Positions 50,034-60,416 are shown, numbered from the stretch's first letter. The stretch is 64,000 nucleotides of DNA from J054 sp963850255 (GCA_963850255.1 CAWKLL010000021.1:1-64000); one strand, 5' to 3'. The notes: a model not told the origin generated them from the letters alone. Made by a program: numbers and translations.

Positions 50034-50738
50034 ATGAGCGAACGCCTTAAGGCCCTGGCCGGTCATATTGAAGCGCATTTCGGCGAGCGGCTGGTACCAG
50101 TCGGTTCGATTTGTGGCGAGCTGACGTATGAGGTCGAGCCGGATCAATTACTCGATGTGGCTGCGACGCTGCGCGATCACGAATCGTTCGGATTCGATAC
50201 GCTGATTGATGTTTGCGGGGTCGATTACCTGACTTACGGTCAGGCGGAGTGGCAGACCAGTTCGGCGACGGATACCGGCTTCAGCCGGGCCGCCGTGCGT
50301 GAAACCATCGTGCCGGATCCCTCGGCGAGTTTTGACCCCAGGCGCTTCGCGGTGGTTTACCACTTGTTGTCGGTGGCGCATAACTATCGTTTGCGACTGC
50401 GCGTTTTTACCGGTGCCGATAACCCGCCGCTGCTGCCATCGGTAATTTCGGTGTGGCGCTCGGCTGACTGGTATGAGCGCGAAGCTTTCGATCTGTTCGG
50501 GATCCTGTTTGCCGGTCACCCGGATCTGCGCCGGATACTGACGGACTATGGTTTTATCGGTCATCCGTTCCGTAAGGATTTCCCGCTGATCGGCAACCTG
50601 GAAGTTCGCTATGACCCGGAGCAGGGTCGGGTGATCTACCAGCCTGTCAGCATCGAGCCGCGCACCCTGGTGCCACGCATTATTCGTGACGATAACCGTT
50701 ACGAAGCTGATTTGAAGGACAGCGGCACCGATGGCTGA
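50034..50738 (+). CDS. nuoC: NADH-quinone oxidoreductase subunit C
   Basis: 234 residues from the ATG at 50034. The 30-kDa-subunit signature ERE-A-D-FG appears as SADWYEREAFDLFGILFAGHPDLRRILTDYGF. Compared with short NuoC proteins it has an extra segment of about 30 residues between DYLTYG and RFAVVYHL, as in Xanthomonas- and Burkholderia-like versions. It is separate from NuoD, unlike the fused NuoCD of enterics and pseudomonads. It overlaps nuoD by eight bases. Confidence 0.96.
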   Translation: MSERLKALAGHIEAHFGERLVPVGSICGELTYEVEPDQLLDVAATLRDHESFGFDTLIDVCGVDYLTYGQAEWQTSSATDTGFSRAAVRETIVPDPSASFDPRRFAVVYHLLSVAHNYRLRLRVFTGADNPPLLPSVISVWRSADWYEREAFDLFGILFAGHPDLRRILTDYGFIGHPFRKDFPLIGNLEVRYDPEQGRVIYQPVSIEPRTLVPRIIRDDNRYEADLKDSGTDG

Positions 50739-51984
50739 GATTCAGAATTTCACGCTAAATTTCGGGCCGCAGCATCCGGCAGCCCATGGCGTGTTGCGCC
50801 TGGTGCTGGAGATGGATGGCGAAGTGATCCAGCGCGCCGACCCACATGTCGGTCTGTTGCACAGGGGCACTGAAAAACTCGCAGAAAGTAAGCCGTTTAA
50901 TCAGAGCATCGGCTACATGGACCGTCTCGACTATGTGTCCATGATGTGTAACGAGCACGGCTATGTGCTGGCAATCGAGAAGCTGCTTGGCGTGAAGCCG
51001 CCACTGCGCGCGCAGTATATTCGCGTGTTGTTTGATGAAATTACCCGCGTACTCAATCATTTGATGTGGTTAGGCGCGCATGGTCTGGATATCGGCGCGA
51101 TGACCATGTTTCTGTATTGCTTTCGCGAACGCGAAGACCTGATGGACTGCTACGAGGCGGTATCGGGGACGCGCATGCATGCGACTTATTATCGGCCTGG
51201 TGGAGTCTATCGCGATTTACCCGAAAGTATGCCGCAATATGCTGAATCCAACTGGCGCTCTGGCAAGGAGCTAGCCCGGCAGAATTTAGCACGCGAAGGT
51301 TCCCTGCTGGATTTCATCGACGATTTTGCTGATCGCTTTCCGGCTCGCGTCGATGAGTATGAAACATTGCTCACCGACAATCGCATCTGGAAGCAACGCA
51401 CCGTCAATATTGGTGTGGTTTCGCCCGAACGTGCATTGCAATTGGGCTTTACCGGGCCCATGTTGCGCGGCTCAGGGCATGCCTGGGATCTACGCAAGAA
51501 ACAGCCTTACGAAGTCTATGCGGATATGGATTTTGATATTCCTGTCGGCGTTAATGGCGATTGTTACGACCGTTACCTGGTGCGTGTCGAAGAGCTTCGC
51601 CAGTCAACTCGTATCATCAAGCAGTGCGTCGCCTGGTTGCGTGATAACCCGGGTCCGGTGATGCCTGACGATGCAAAGCTGGTACCGCCGCGCCGTGAAG
51701 ATATGAAAGATGACATGGAGTCCTTGATTCATCATTTCAAATTATTCACGGAAGGCTACTGTGTCCCGGCCGGCGAGGCCTATGCAGCCGTTGAGCATCC
51801 CAAGGGCGAGTTTGGTGTTTACCTGGTTTCAGACGGGGCGAATAAACCCTATCGCCTGAAAGTTCGTGCGCCCGGCTTTGCGCATATCTCTTCTATGCAG
51901 GAGATGGTAGTCGGCCACATGTTGGCCGACGTGGTGGCAGTGATCGGCACCCAGGACATTGTATTCGGAGAAATCGATCGATGA
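50731..51984 (+). CDS. nuoD: NADH-quinone oxidoreductase subunit D
   Basis: 417 residues, the 49-kDa-type subunit. NFGPQHPAAHGVLRL near the start carries the His that lines the quinone pocket. GLLHRGTEKLAE and the C-terminal VAVIGTQDIVFGEIDR are conserved. It forms the quinone site with NuoB. Its stop overlaps nuoE as ATGA. Confidence 0.97.
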   Translation: MAEIQNFTLNFGPQHPAAHGVLRLVLEMDGEVIQRADPHVGLLHRGTEKLAESKPFNQSIGYMDRLDYVSMMCNEHGYVLAIEKLLGVKPPLRAQYIRVLFDEITRVLNHLMWLGAHGLDIGAMTMFLYCFREREDLMDCYEAVSGTRMHATYYRPGGVYRDLPESMPQYAESNWRSGKELARQNLAREGSLLDFIDDFADRFPARVDEYETLLTDNRIWKQRTVNIGVVSPERALQLGFTGPMLRGSGHAWDLRKKQPYEVYADMDFDIPVGVNGDCYDRYLVRVEELRQSTRIIKQCVAWLRDNPGPVMPDDAKLVPPRREDMKDDMESLIHHFKLFTEGYCVPAGEAYAAVEHPKGEFGVYLVSDGANKPYRLKVRAPGFAHISSMQEMVVGHMLADVVAVIGTQDIVFGEIDR

Positions 51985-52481
51985 GCGAGGTCGCGCAAAG
52001 CATGCAGTTGTCTGACCACGTTTGCGAGGTGATTGATGCCTGGCGGGCAAAGTTTCCGGAAGGTCGTCAGCGTTCTGCGGTTATCGCTGCGTTGCATGCT
52101 GTTCAGCATGAGAATCAGGGTTTTCTCACGGAAGAATTGATGACTGCGGTGGCCAGGTATCTTGAACTGCCGGCCATCCAGGTATTTGAGGTGGCGGCGT
52201 TTTACTCGATGTTTGAGACCAAGCCGGTTGGTCGCCACAGCGTCTCCATGTGCACCAATATTTCCTGCATGTTACGCGGCAGTGACGAACTGCTGGAACA
52301 CGTTGAACGAAAGCTGGGCATTAAGGTAGGCGAGAGCACCACGGATGGGCGAATTTTCCTCAAGCCTGAGTGGGAGTGCCTGGCGGCCTGTGATGGGGGT
52401 CCGATGATGATGGTTGATCATCACTATCACGAAAACCTGACGCCGCAGCGCGTAGACGAAATTCTGGACGGGCTGGAGTAA
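51981..52481 (+). CDS. nuoE: NADH-quinone oxidoreductase subunit E
   Basis: 166 residues of the 24-kDa thioredoxin-like fold. The four [2Fe-2S] ligands are the Cys residues of CTNISCMLRG and CLAACDGGP. Cluster N1a in this subunit lies beside FMN and may limit radical formation. Overlaps nuoD and lies four bases before nuoF. Confidence 0.96.
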   Translation: MSEVAQSMQLSDHVCEVIDAWRAKFPEGRQRSAVIAALHAVQHENQGFLTEELMTAVARYLELPAIQVFEVAAFYSMFETKPVGRHSVSMCTNISCMLRGSDELLEHVERKLGIKVGESTTDGRIFLKPEWECLAACDGGPMMMVDHHYHENLTPQRVDEILDGLE

Positions 52482-52485
52482 GCGC

Positions 52486-53784
52486 ATGACTGAGCACAAT
52501 CTCGTCTGCTTCCAGACTTTGGGCAAGGATGAGCCCTGGAGCCTGAAGACTTATCGCGAGACTGGCGGTTACCAGTCCTGGGAAAAAATATTACGCGGCG
52601 AACTGTCGCCGTCAGAAGTGATAGACATCGTCAAGGCCTCGGGATTGCGTGGGCGCGGCGGCGCCGGCTTTCCTACCGGACTGAAATGGAGCTTCATGCC
52701 GCGCGATGCCGAGGTGCAGAAGTATGTGGTCTGCAACTCGGACGAGAGTGAGCCTGGCACCTGCCATGACCGCGATATTTTGCGCTACAACCCGCATGCG
52801 GTGATCGAGGGTATGGCCATTGCCGGTTTCGCCATGGGCGCGACAGTGGGCTACAACTACATTCGTGGCGAGTTCATGGAAGAGCCGGTACCGCGCTTCG
52901 ACGCCGCCTTGCAGGAAGCCTACGAGGCAGGCCTGCTGGGCCGGGATCTCCAGGGCTCGGGCATCGACTACGACTTGTATAGCTTTATGGGCGCCGGCGC
53001 TTACATCTGTGGTGAGGAGACCGGTCTGCTGGAGTCGCTGGAAGGCAAGCCTGGCCGGCCGCGCTTCAAGCCGCCGTTTCCGGCGGGCTTTGGTCTGTAC
53101 GGTAAGCCGACGACCATCAATAACACGCAAAGTTTTGCCTCGGTGCCGACGATCCTGCGTAAAGGCGCCGACTGGTTTTCCGCGCTCGGCCCGGAAAACT
53201 CCGGCGGCACGCTGATTTTCTCGGTTTCCGGCCATGTGAATAAACCAGGCAACTACGAACTGCCGCTGGGTATCCCCTTCAGCGAGGTGATGGAGATTGC
53301 CGGCGGTGTCTGGAAGGGTCGCAAACTGAAAGCCGTGATCCCGGGTGGCTGTTCGGTGCCGGTGATGCCGGCGGCGGCAATCCAGGACCTGACCATGGAC
53401 TACGACTCCTTGCGCGATGCCGGCTCAGCGCTTGGCACCGGCGCGATGATCGTGATGGACGAGACCACCTGCATGGTCAGCGCGCTGCGCCGTATTTCGC
53501 GCTTCTATTACCAGGAGTCTTGCGGTCAGTGCACGCCTTGCCGCGAAGGCACCGGCTGGTTGTATCGCATGCTGGTTCGCTTTGGCGAGGGCAAGGGCAC
53601 GCTTGCAGATCTGGATTTGCTGTTGGATGTGGCTGGCAAGATTGAGGGTCATACCATTTGCGCCTTTGGCGACGCTGCCGCCTGGCCGGTGCAGAGTTTT
53701 CTCAAGCACTTCCGGCACGAATTCGAATACATGATTGAGCACGGTGGGCGCTCCATCGTTGACGATCAATCCGAGGCCGCCTGA
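52486..53784 (+). CDS. nuoF: NADH-quinone oxidoreductase subunit F
   Basis: 432 residues. The NADH-binding GLRGRGGAGFPTGLKW and FMN-binding region CNSDESEPGTCHDR are present. The N3 [4Fe-4S] site is ESCGQCTPCREGTGW plus a later Cys in HTICAFGDAAAWP. This subunit takes the hydride from NADH. Confidence 0.97.
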   Translation: MTEHNLVCFQTLGKDEPWSLKTYRETGGYQSWEKILRGELSPSEVIDIVKASGLRGRGGAGFPTGLKWSFMPRDAEVQKYVVCNSDESEPGTCHDRDILRYNPHAVIEGMAIAGFAMGATVGYNYIRGEFMEEPVPRFDAALQEAYEAGLLGRDLQGSGIDYDLYSFMGAGAYICGEETGLLESLEGKPGRPRFKPPFPAGFGLYGKPTTINNTQSFASVPTILRKGADWFSALGPENSGGTLIFSVSGHVNKPGNYELPLGIPFSEVMEIAGGVWKGRKLKAVIPGGCSVPVMPAAAIQDLTMDYDSLRDAGSALGTGAMIVMDETTCMVSALRRISRFYYQESCGQCTPCREGTGWLYRMLVRFGEGKGTLADLDLLLDVAGKIEGHTICAFGDAAAWPVQSFLKHFRHEFEYMIEHGGRSIVDDQSEAA

Positions 53785-53787
53785 GCT

Positions 53788-55890
53788 ATGAGCAAGGACA
53801 CCATCAATATCGAGGTCAATGGCCAGGAACTGGAAGCCAGTCCGGGCCAGATGCTCATCGAGGTGACGGACGCAGCTGGAATTTACATTCCGCGATTCTG
53901 TTATCACGAGAAGCTTTCCATTGCGGCCAACTGTCGCATGTGCCTGGTGGAAGTGGAAAAAGCGCCCAAGCCACTGCCGGCCTGCGCGACCCCGGTTGCG
54001 CCGGGTATGAAGGTGATGACGCGATCTCCGCTGGCCATTTCAGCACAGAAAGCGACGATGGAATTCCTGCTGATTAATCATCCGCTCGATTGTCCCATTT
54101 GCGATCAGGGCGGCGAATGCGAATTGCAGGACCTGGCCATGGGTTATGGCCGCGATATCTCGCGCTATAACGAGCGCAAGCGAGTGGTCAAAGACAAGGA
54201 TATCGGACCGCTGGTATCTACAGATATGACTCGCTGCATCCATTGCACTCGCTGCGTGCGCTTTGGGCAGGAAATTGCGGGTATTCAGGAGCTGGGTACC
54301 CTGGGTCGCGGCGAGCGCACTGAGATCGGCACTTTTATTGAAAAGAGCATTGATCACGAGCTGTCCGGAAATATTATTGATTTGTGCCCGGTGGGCGCAC
54401 TGAATAACAAGCCTTATCGTTTTTCAGCACGTGCCTGGGAAATGGTCCAGCGTGACACCATTGCGCCGCATGATTGCCTCGGCGCCAACCTGCACGCGCA
54501 TGTGCTGGAAGGTCGCGTCAAGCGGGTGGTGCCGAAGGTCAATGAAGCGATCAACGAAACCTGGGCCAGTGACCGGGATCGGTTTAGCTACGAAGGTATC
54601 TATTCCGAGGATCGTTTAACCCGTCCGATGCTTCGTCGCGACGGCGAATTGCAGCCTTGCAGTTGGGACGATGCTTTGCAGGCTGCCGCCGCGGCCTTGC
54701 AACAAGCCGGTGCGGATAGTGGTGCACTTGTATCGCCTAGCGCCACGGTGGAAGAGGGCTACTTGCTGCAGCGTATTCTGCGCCACCTGGGCTCGCATAA
54801 TATTGATCATCGGTTGCGCCGACAGGACTTTCGCGCCCAGGAAAATGATCCGGCGTTCCCCTGGCTGGGCATGGAGATTGCCGAGCTTGAGCAACAGCAG
54901 GCGATCCTGGTCGTCGGCAGTAACCTGCGAGCCGAAGTACCGTTACTCGCCCACCGCGTTCGCAAGGCGGCTTTGGCCGGCGCCAAAGTCAGTTTTATTA
55001 ACCCGCAAGCCTACGAATACCTGTTTCCGGTGGCCGACAACGGTGCACACGAAGACCTGGTGGCGAGTCTCGGCCAGCTGAACGGGGCAGGCAATGATGC
55101 GCCGATTGTCCAGGCGCTCAGCGACGCTGACCAGGCCTTGATTTTGCTCGGTACTCTCGCGGGTCGTGATCCGCGTTTTGCTGAACTCCGCCAGCAGGCG
55201 CAACAACTAGCCAGCGCTACGGGCGCAAAACTAGGCTTTCTCTCCGAAGGTGCGAACAGCGCCGGGCTGAGTCAGGCCGGTGTCCTGCCGCATCGCTTGC
55301 CGGGTGGCGTAGCCATATCTCACGCCGGAAAAACTGCCGCCGAGATGCTGGCTGAGCCGCCGGGCTGTCTGCTCTTAATGGGCATTGAGGCGACTCTCGA
55401 CTGCGCTGATGCAGCTGCCGCCGAACAGATGCTGGCCGCTTCTGGCCAGGTCATTGCGCTAAGCAGTTTTCTCAGTCCGGAGCTTGAGGCTAACGCCGAT
55501 ATCGTCCTGCCGATGGGTACTTTCGCGGAAACGGCCGGCAGCTATGTCAATGTCGCTGGCCACTGGCAGAGTTTTACCGGCGTTGCCAATGCCGTCGGTG
55601 ACAGCCGTCCCGGCTGGAAGTTATTACGGGTGCTGGGCAATCTGCTCGACCTGCCCGATTGTGACTATCAGGCCGCCGATGCCGTTACGGCAGAAATTCG
55701 CGATCTCGCCGCCAGCATGAGCGCTGATGACTCAGTGGCGCTGGCAACCCTATCGCCGGCCGCTGGCGGTGCGGCGTCAGAGCTTGGTATCTACCAGGTC
55801 GATGCGCTGGTGCGTCGGGCAGCTTCGCTACAGCTGACGCTCGCCGGGTCGTCAGCAGCGCCTACAGACCGCTCAAGGCAGGTCGCCTGA
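53788..55890 (+). CDS. nuoG: NADH-quinone oxidoreductase subunit G
   Basis: 700 residues. The N-terminal ferredoxin part has the [2Fe-2S] region FCYHEKLSIAANCRMCLVEV, then the His-Cys3 motif region CPICDQGGEC and the second tetranuclear site CIHCTRCVRF. The rest is a molybdopterin-like domain that has lost cofactor function. It is shorter than E. coli NuoG (about 900 residues), as in many other Proteobacteria. It relays electrons from NuoF toward NuoI. Confidence 0.96.
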   Translation: MSKDTINIEVNGQELEASPGQMLIEVTDAAGIYIPRFCYHEKLSIAANCRMCLVEVEKAPKPLPACATPVAPGMKVMTRSPLAISAQKATMEFLLINHPLDCPICDQGGECELQDLAMGYGRDISRYNERKRVVKDKDIGPLVSTDMTRCIHCTRCVRFGQEIAGIQELGTLGRGERTEIGTFIEKSIDHELSGNIIDLCPVGALNNKPYRFSARAWEMVQRDTIAPHDCLGANLHAHVLEGRVKRVVPKVNEAINETWASDRDRFSYEGIYSEDRLTRPMLRRDGELQPCSWDDALQAAAAALQQAGADSGALVSPSATVEEGYLLQRILRHLGSHNIDHRLRRQDFRAQENDPAFPWLGMEIAELEQQQAILVVGSNLRAEVPLLAHRVRKAALAGAKVSFINPQAYEYLFPVADNGAHEDLVASLGQLNGAGNDAPIVQALSDADQALILLGTLAGRDPRFAELRQQAQQLASATGAKLGFLSEGANSAGLSQAGVLPHRLPGGVAISHAGKTAAEMLAEPPGCLLLMGIEATLDCADAAAAEQMLAASGQVIALSSFLSPELEANADIVLPMGTFAETAGSYVNVAGHWQSFTGVANAVGDSRPGWKLLRVLGNLLDLPDCDYQAADAVTAEIRDLAASMSADDSVALATLSPAAGGAASELGIYQVDALVRRAASLQLTLAGSSAAPTDRSRQVA

Positions 55891-55911
55891 TGTCTGCGGA
55901 GTTGCAATCCT

Positions 55912-56994
55912 GTGTCTAGTCTGACCGACAGCATGCTCGGCTTTTGGGCCGCGTTGCCGCTGCTGCTGCAGCAGGTGTTGATCAGCGTCGTACAAATATT
56001 GCCGCTGGTTGTCGTGGTAATTATTTGCGTGGCCTTTTTGACCCTGGCCGAACGCAAAGTGATCGGCTATATGCAGAACCGGATCGGTCCGAATCGCGTT
56101 GGCCCAAAAGGTCTGTTGCAGCCATTTGCGGACGTGATCAAGCTGCTGATCAAGGAAGTCATTCTGCCGGCCAGCGCCAATCGTTTCCTGTTTCTGATCG
56201 CGCCGCTGTTATCGCTGATTCCGGCCCTGGCGACCTGGGCGGTTATTCCGCTGTTTCCCGGTTTCGCCATTGCAGATATTGATGCCGGATTGCTCTATGT
56301 GCTGGCCTTGACCTCGCTGGGTGTCTACGGCGTGATTATTGCCGGCTGGGCCACCAACTCTAAATACGCCTTGCTGGGCGCGATGCGCTCAGCCGCGCAG
56401 ATCGTCGCCTACGAGATAGCCATGGGCTTTGCCCTGGTCGGCGTATTGATGGCCAGTGGCAGCCTTAATCTGGGCAAGATTATCGAAGCCCAGGCTGGCG
56501 GCGTGTCAAACTGGTTCTGGCTGCCGCTGTTTCCTCTTTTCCTGGTTTACTTTATTTCCGGTGTGGCAGAAACCAATCGGGCACCCTTCGATGTGGCCGA
56601 GGGTGAGTCTGAAATTGTCGCCGGCTTCCACGTTGAATATTCCGGTGTAGCCTTCGCGATTTTCTTCCTGGCCGAATACGCCAACATGATCTTGATCGCG
56701 GCACTTACTGCCGTGTTGTTTGTGGGTGGCTGGGAATCATTCTTCTCCGGAAGCTGGTTTGCGTTTCTCGACGGTAGTCCGTTCGAGTTTTTACGTGCAC
56801 CTGGCCTGCACTGGTTGTCTTTCAAGATCGGATTTTTCCTGTTTTGCTTTTTATGGTTTCGGGCCACCTTCCCGCGCTATCGCTATGACCAGATTATGCG
56901 TTTGGGCTGGAAGATCTTTATTCCCATCACGGTGCTGTGGATTTTTGTAGAGGGGGCCATGGTGATTCTTAAAGTCGGGCCCTGGAGCAGCTGA
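55912..56994 (+). CDS. nuoH: NADH-quinone oxidoreductase subunit H
   Basis: 360 residues from a GTG start, with eight predicted membrane helices. Conserved features are ERKVIGYMQNRIGPNRVGPKG, the loop ETNRAPFDVAEGESEIVAGFHVEYSG and the late FLWFRATFPRYRYDQ. NuoH links the quinone pocket to the membrane proton path. Confidence 0.97.
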   Translation: MSSLTDSMLGFWAALPLLLQQVLISVVQILPLVVVVIICVAFLTLAERKVIGYMQNRIGPNRVGPKGLLQPFADVIKLLIKEVILPASANRFLFLIAPLLSLIPALATWAVIPLFPGFAIADIDAGLLYVLALTSLGVYGVIIAGWATNSKYALLGAMRSAAQIVAYEIAMGFALVGVLMASGSLNLGKIIEAQAGGVSNWFWLPLFPLFLVYFISGVAETNRAPFDVAEGESEIVAGFHVEYSGVAFAIFFLAEYANMILIAALTAVLFVGGWESFFSGSWFAFLDGSPFEFLRAPGLHWLSFKIGFFLFCFLWFRATFPRYRYDQIMRLGWKIFIPITVLWIFVEGAMVILKVGPWSS

Positions 56995-56995
56995 A

Positions 56996-57484
56996 ATGTC
57001 GACGCTTACCAATATCGTCAAGACCTTCACCCTTTGGGAGTTGCTGCGTGGTTTGAACTTGACCTTACGAAATCTATTCGTCAGGAAAGTCACCGTTCGC
57101 TACCCCGAAGAGAAGACACCGCAGTCGCCGCGCTTTCGCGGGCTGCATGCGCTACGCCGTTATCAAAACGGCGAAGAGCGCTGCATTGCCTGCAAACTCT
57201 GCCAGGCAGTATGCCCGGCTGCGGCCATTACCATTGAATCGGAAGTCGCGCCGGACGGTACTCGTCGCACCTCCCGCTATGACATTGATTTGTTCAAATG
57301 CATTTATTGCGGCTTCTGTGAGGAAGCTTGTCCGGTCGATGCCATCGTTGAGACTCGCGTATTCGAGTACCACATGGAACGGCGCGGCGAAAACATCATG
57401 ACTAAAGATAAATTGCTGGCCATCGGTGATAAATACGAAGCCAGTATCGCGGCGGATCGCGCGGAAGACGCGCCCTACCGTTGA
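56996..57484 (+). CDS. nuoI: NADH-quinone oxidoreductase subunit I
   Basis: 162 residues with two 8Fe-ferredoxin-type motifs, CIACKLCQAVCP and CIYCGFCEEACP, that hold clusters N6a and N6b. These bridge NuoG and NuoB. RYQNGEERCIACKLC is the classical family start of the cluster domain. Confidence 0.97.
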   Translation: MSTLTNIVKTFTLWELLRGLNLTLRNLFVRKVTVRYPEEKTPQSPRFRGLHALRRYQNGEERCIACKLCQAVCPAAAITIESEVAPDGTRRTSRYDIDLFKCIYCGFCEEACPVDAIVETRVFEYHMERRGENIMTKDKLLAIGDKYEASIAADRAEDAPYR

Positions 57485-57537
57485 GTGAGGCGCCGGGCCT
57501 GGCCCGGTGCAGGGGATAACAGGGAATACAGCCTGCC

Positions 57538-58140
57538 ATGCCGGGACTGATCTTTTTCTACGTACTTGCCGGGATACTTCTGGGTGCTGCTGCCGGCGTG
57601 ATTACCTCACGCAATCCGGTGCACTCAGTCTTGTACCTGGTGCTGTCGTTTGCCACCAGTGCAGTGCTCTGGCTGCTACTGGAAGCCGAGTTTCTGGCCG
57701 TAGTGCTGGTGCTGGTTTACGTCGGCGCGGTGATGGTGCTGTTTTTATTCGTGGTCATGATGCTGGATGTGAATCTGGTCACGAGTCGCGAGGGCTTTAC
57801 CCGTTATGCGCCGCTAGGCGCGCTGGTGGCCTTTTTGCTGGCCGGTGAACTCATCGCGCTGGTCTGGCTGCGGAGTAGCGGGCTGCCGATGCTGAGCAAT
57901 CAGCCGCCACGCGCGGCCGACTACAGCAATACCAAGGAGCTCGGTTCGGTTCTGTATACCGAGCATGTTTATGCCTTTGAGTTGGCCGCATTTATTCTGC
58001 TGCTGGCCATCGTCGCGGCCATTGTCCTGACGATGCGTCGCCGACCCGGACTCAAAGTCCAGGACATAGGCAAGCAGGTAGCCGTGCGCCGCGAGGACCG
58101 GGTGCGCCTGGTCAGCATGGATGCGGAGACAGACAAGTGA
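57538..58140 (+). CDS. nuoJ: NADH-quinone oxidoreductase subunit J
   Basis: 200 residues, five predicted membrane helices. The conserved helix-3 segment LVYVGAVMVLFLFVVMML contains the pi-bulge region thought to move during coupling. The C-terminus has a basic cytoplasmic tail. It overlaps nuoK by four bases. Confidence 0.95.
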   Translation: MPGLIFFYVLAGILLGAAAGVITSRNPVHSVLYLVLSFATSAVLWLLLEAEFLAVVLVLVYVGAVMVLFLFVVMMLDVNLVTSREGFTRYAPLGALVAFLLAGELIALVWLRSSGLPMLSNQPPRAADYSNTKELGSVLYTEHVYAFELAAFILLLAIVAAIVLTMRRRPGLKVQDIGKQVAVRREDRVRLVSMDAETDK

Positions 58141-58442
58141 TTACCCTGGGCCACTATCTGACTTTATCCGCCGCGTTGTTCACTATCAGCGTCGCCGGCA
58201 TATTCATCAATCGTAAGAATGTGATCCTGCTACTAATGTGCGTGGAGTTGCTGCTATTGGCAGTTAATTTCAACTTCATCGCGTTCTCACGATACTTGGG
58301 CGATACCACCGGCCAGGTGTTCGTGTTTTTCATTCTCACTGTGGCGGCTGCCGAAGCAGCCATCGGTTTGGCGATCCTGGTGGTGCTGTTCCGTACGCGG
58401 CGCAGCATCAACGTTCGTGAAATGAACGTATTGAAGGGCTAA
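58137..58442 (+). CDS. nuoK: NADH-quinone oxidoreductase subunit K
   Basis: 101 residues from a GTG start, three membrane helices. The buried Glu residues of MCVELLLLAVNFNFIA and VAAAEAAIGLAILV are those implicated in proton transfer. Homologous to MrpC of cation antiporters. Confidence 0.96.
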   Translation: MITLGHYLTLSAALFTISVAGIFINRKNVILLLMCVELLLLAVNFNFIAFSRYLGDTTGQVFVFFILTVAAAEAAIGLAILVVLFRTRRSINVREMNVLKG

Positions 58443-58445
58443 GCG

Positions 58446-60416
58446 GTGATCAATACTTATCTGACTATCGTTCTCAGCCCCTTACTGGCAGCCCTTGTTG
58501 CCGGCCTGTTCGGGCGGCAGATTGGCCGTGCGGGCGCACACTGGGTAACCATCCTCGGCGTTGGCCTGTCCTGCCTGCTGTCTTTCTATGTGTTGCTCCA
58601 GCAGCTCGGCGGTGCGCCGGCAGAGAATATCAGCGTCTACACCTGGATGGTGGTGGACGGCGTGCGCATGGAGGTTGGCTTTCTGGTCGACCGATTGACA
58701 GCACTGATGATGGTCGTAGTGACCTTCGTTTCGCTGATGGTGCACATCTATACCGTCGGCTATATGCATGATGACGCCGGTTATCAGCGTTTCTTTAGCT
58801 ACATCTCGCTGTTTACCTTTTCAATGCTGATGCTGGTTATGGCCAACAATCTCTTGCAGCTGTTTTTCGGCTGGGAGGCAGTGGGCCTGGTGTCTTATCT
58901 GTTGATTGGCTTCTGGTACACGCGGCCGTCGGCAATTTTTGCCAATCTGAAGGCATTTCTGGTCAACCGAGTCGGCGACTTTGGTTTTCTGTTGGGTATA
59001 TCGGCGTTGTTGTATCTGACCGGTAGCCTCGATTACGCAGAAATCTTTTCCCAGTCCGCCGGTCTGGCCGAGGCGCGCATTGATGTGCCCGGAGCAGGCG
59101 AGGGCGGGTGGCATGCCCTGAGCCTGGCCTGCATCCTGTTGTTCATTGGCGCCATGGGTAAATCAGCCCAGGTGCCCCTGCATGTCTGGCTGCCCGACTC
59201 CATGGAAGGCCCGACGCCTATTTCGGCGCTGATTCATGCTGCCACCATGGTTACCGCCGGCGTATTTATGGTCGCGCGGATGTCGCCATTGTTCGAATAC
59301 GCCGACGCCGCTCTGAGCTTTGTGCTGGTGATCGGCGCCACCACGGCGTTTTTCACCGGGTTGCTGGGTATCGTGCAGTTCGATATCAAGCGCGTAGTCG
59401 CTTACTCCACCTTGTCTCAGCTGGGTTACATGATGGTTGCCCAGGGTGCATCAGCGTATTCCGCTGGCATGTTTCACCTGATGACTCACGCGTTTTTTAA
59501 GGCGCTGCTGTTCCTGGCTGCCGGTTCGGTAATTATCGCCTTGCATCACGAGCAGGATATGCGGCGCATGGGCGGGCTGAAGAAATACCTGCCGATCACC
59601 TACTGGACCTCGCTGATAGGTTGCCTGGCGCTGATTGGCTTCCCCGGATTCGCCGGTTTCTTTTCCAAGGACGCGTTGATCGAAGCCGTTCATCTGGCCG
59701 AACGACCCGGCGCGCTATACGCCTACATTTGTGTGCTAAGCGGGGTATTCATTACTGCCTTGTATACCTTCCGTATGTTTTTCATGGTGTTCCATGGCAG
59801 CGAGCGCATTGATGACGATGCGCGCGGTCACCTGCACGAGCCGCCGTGGGTTGTTTGGGTGCCACTGGTAATGCTGGCGATACCTTCGTTGCTGATCGGT
59901 TGGTTCACGCTCGGCGACGTTGTATTTGGTGACTTCTTCGGCAGTAGTATTTTTGTGCTGCCTGCCAACGACGTGGTCGGCGAGCTGGCCAAGGAATGGC
60001 ATGGGCCCCTGGGCTTCGTGCTGCACGGTCTGCAAACAGCACCACTTTATCTGGCGCTGGCTGGTGTCGCGGTAGCCTGGTACCTGTACCTGCATAAACC
60101 AGCCTTGCCCGCACAGTTGCGCGAGAAATTTTCCGCACCCTATCGACTACTGGTCGAAAAGTACTATGCCGATGCGCTCGCTGAACGTGCGATTCCGGCC
60201 GGCAGCCGGGCCCTGGGCCAGCTGTTCTGGCGAGTAGGGGATGTGGCACTGATCGACGGGGCGCTGGTCAACGGCACGGCCAGGCTGGTTAGTCGCATGG
60301 CTGGCCTGTTGCGTCGTGGCCAGACCGGTTTCCTCTACCACTATGCCTTCGCCATGATTGTTGGCCTGTTGCTGCTGGTTAGCTGGTTGCTGCTGGAAGC
60401 GGAGTTCGGCTTATGA
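58446..60416 (+). CDS. nuoL: NADH-quinone oxidoreductase subunit L
   Basis: 656 residues from a GTG start, the distal antiporter-like subunit. FFGWEAVGLVSYLLIGFWY and MGKSAQVPLHVWLPDSMEGPTPISALIHAATMV carry the key Glu, Lys and His of the proton channel. The long C-terminal lateral helix and last membrane anchor are also present. Overlaps nuoM by four bases. Confidence 0.97.
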   Translation: MINTYLTIVLSPLLAALVAGLFGRQIGRAGAHWVTILGVGLSCLLSFYVLLQQLGGAPAENISVYTWMVVDGVRMEVGFLVDRLTALMMVVVTFVSLMVHIYTVGYMHDDAGYQRFFSYISLFTFSMLMLVMANNLLQLFFGWEAVGLVSYLLIGFWYTRPSAIFANLKAFLVNRVGDFGFLLGISALLYLTGSLDYAEIFSQSAGLAEARIDVPGAGEGGWHALSLACILLFIGAMGKSAQVPLHVWLPDSMEGPTPISALIHAATMVTAGVFMVARMSPLFEYADAALSFVLVIGATTAFFTGLLGIVQFDIKRVVAYSTLSQLGYMMVAQGASAYSAGMFHLMTHAFFKALLFLAAGSVIIALHHEQDMRRMGGLKKYLPITYWTSLIGCLALIGFPGFAGFFSKDALIEAVHLAERPGALYAYICVLSGVFITALYTFRMFFMVFHGSERIDDDARGHLHEPPWVVWVPLVMLAIPSLLIGWFTLGDVVFGDFFGSSIFVLPANDVVGELAKEWHGPLGFVLHGLQTAPLYLALAGVAVAWYLYLHKPALPAQLREKFSAPYRLLVEKYYADALAERAIPAGSRALGQLFWRVGDVALIDGALVNGTARLVSRMAGLLRRGQTGFLYHYAFAMIVGLLLLVSWLLLEAEFGL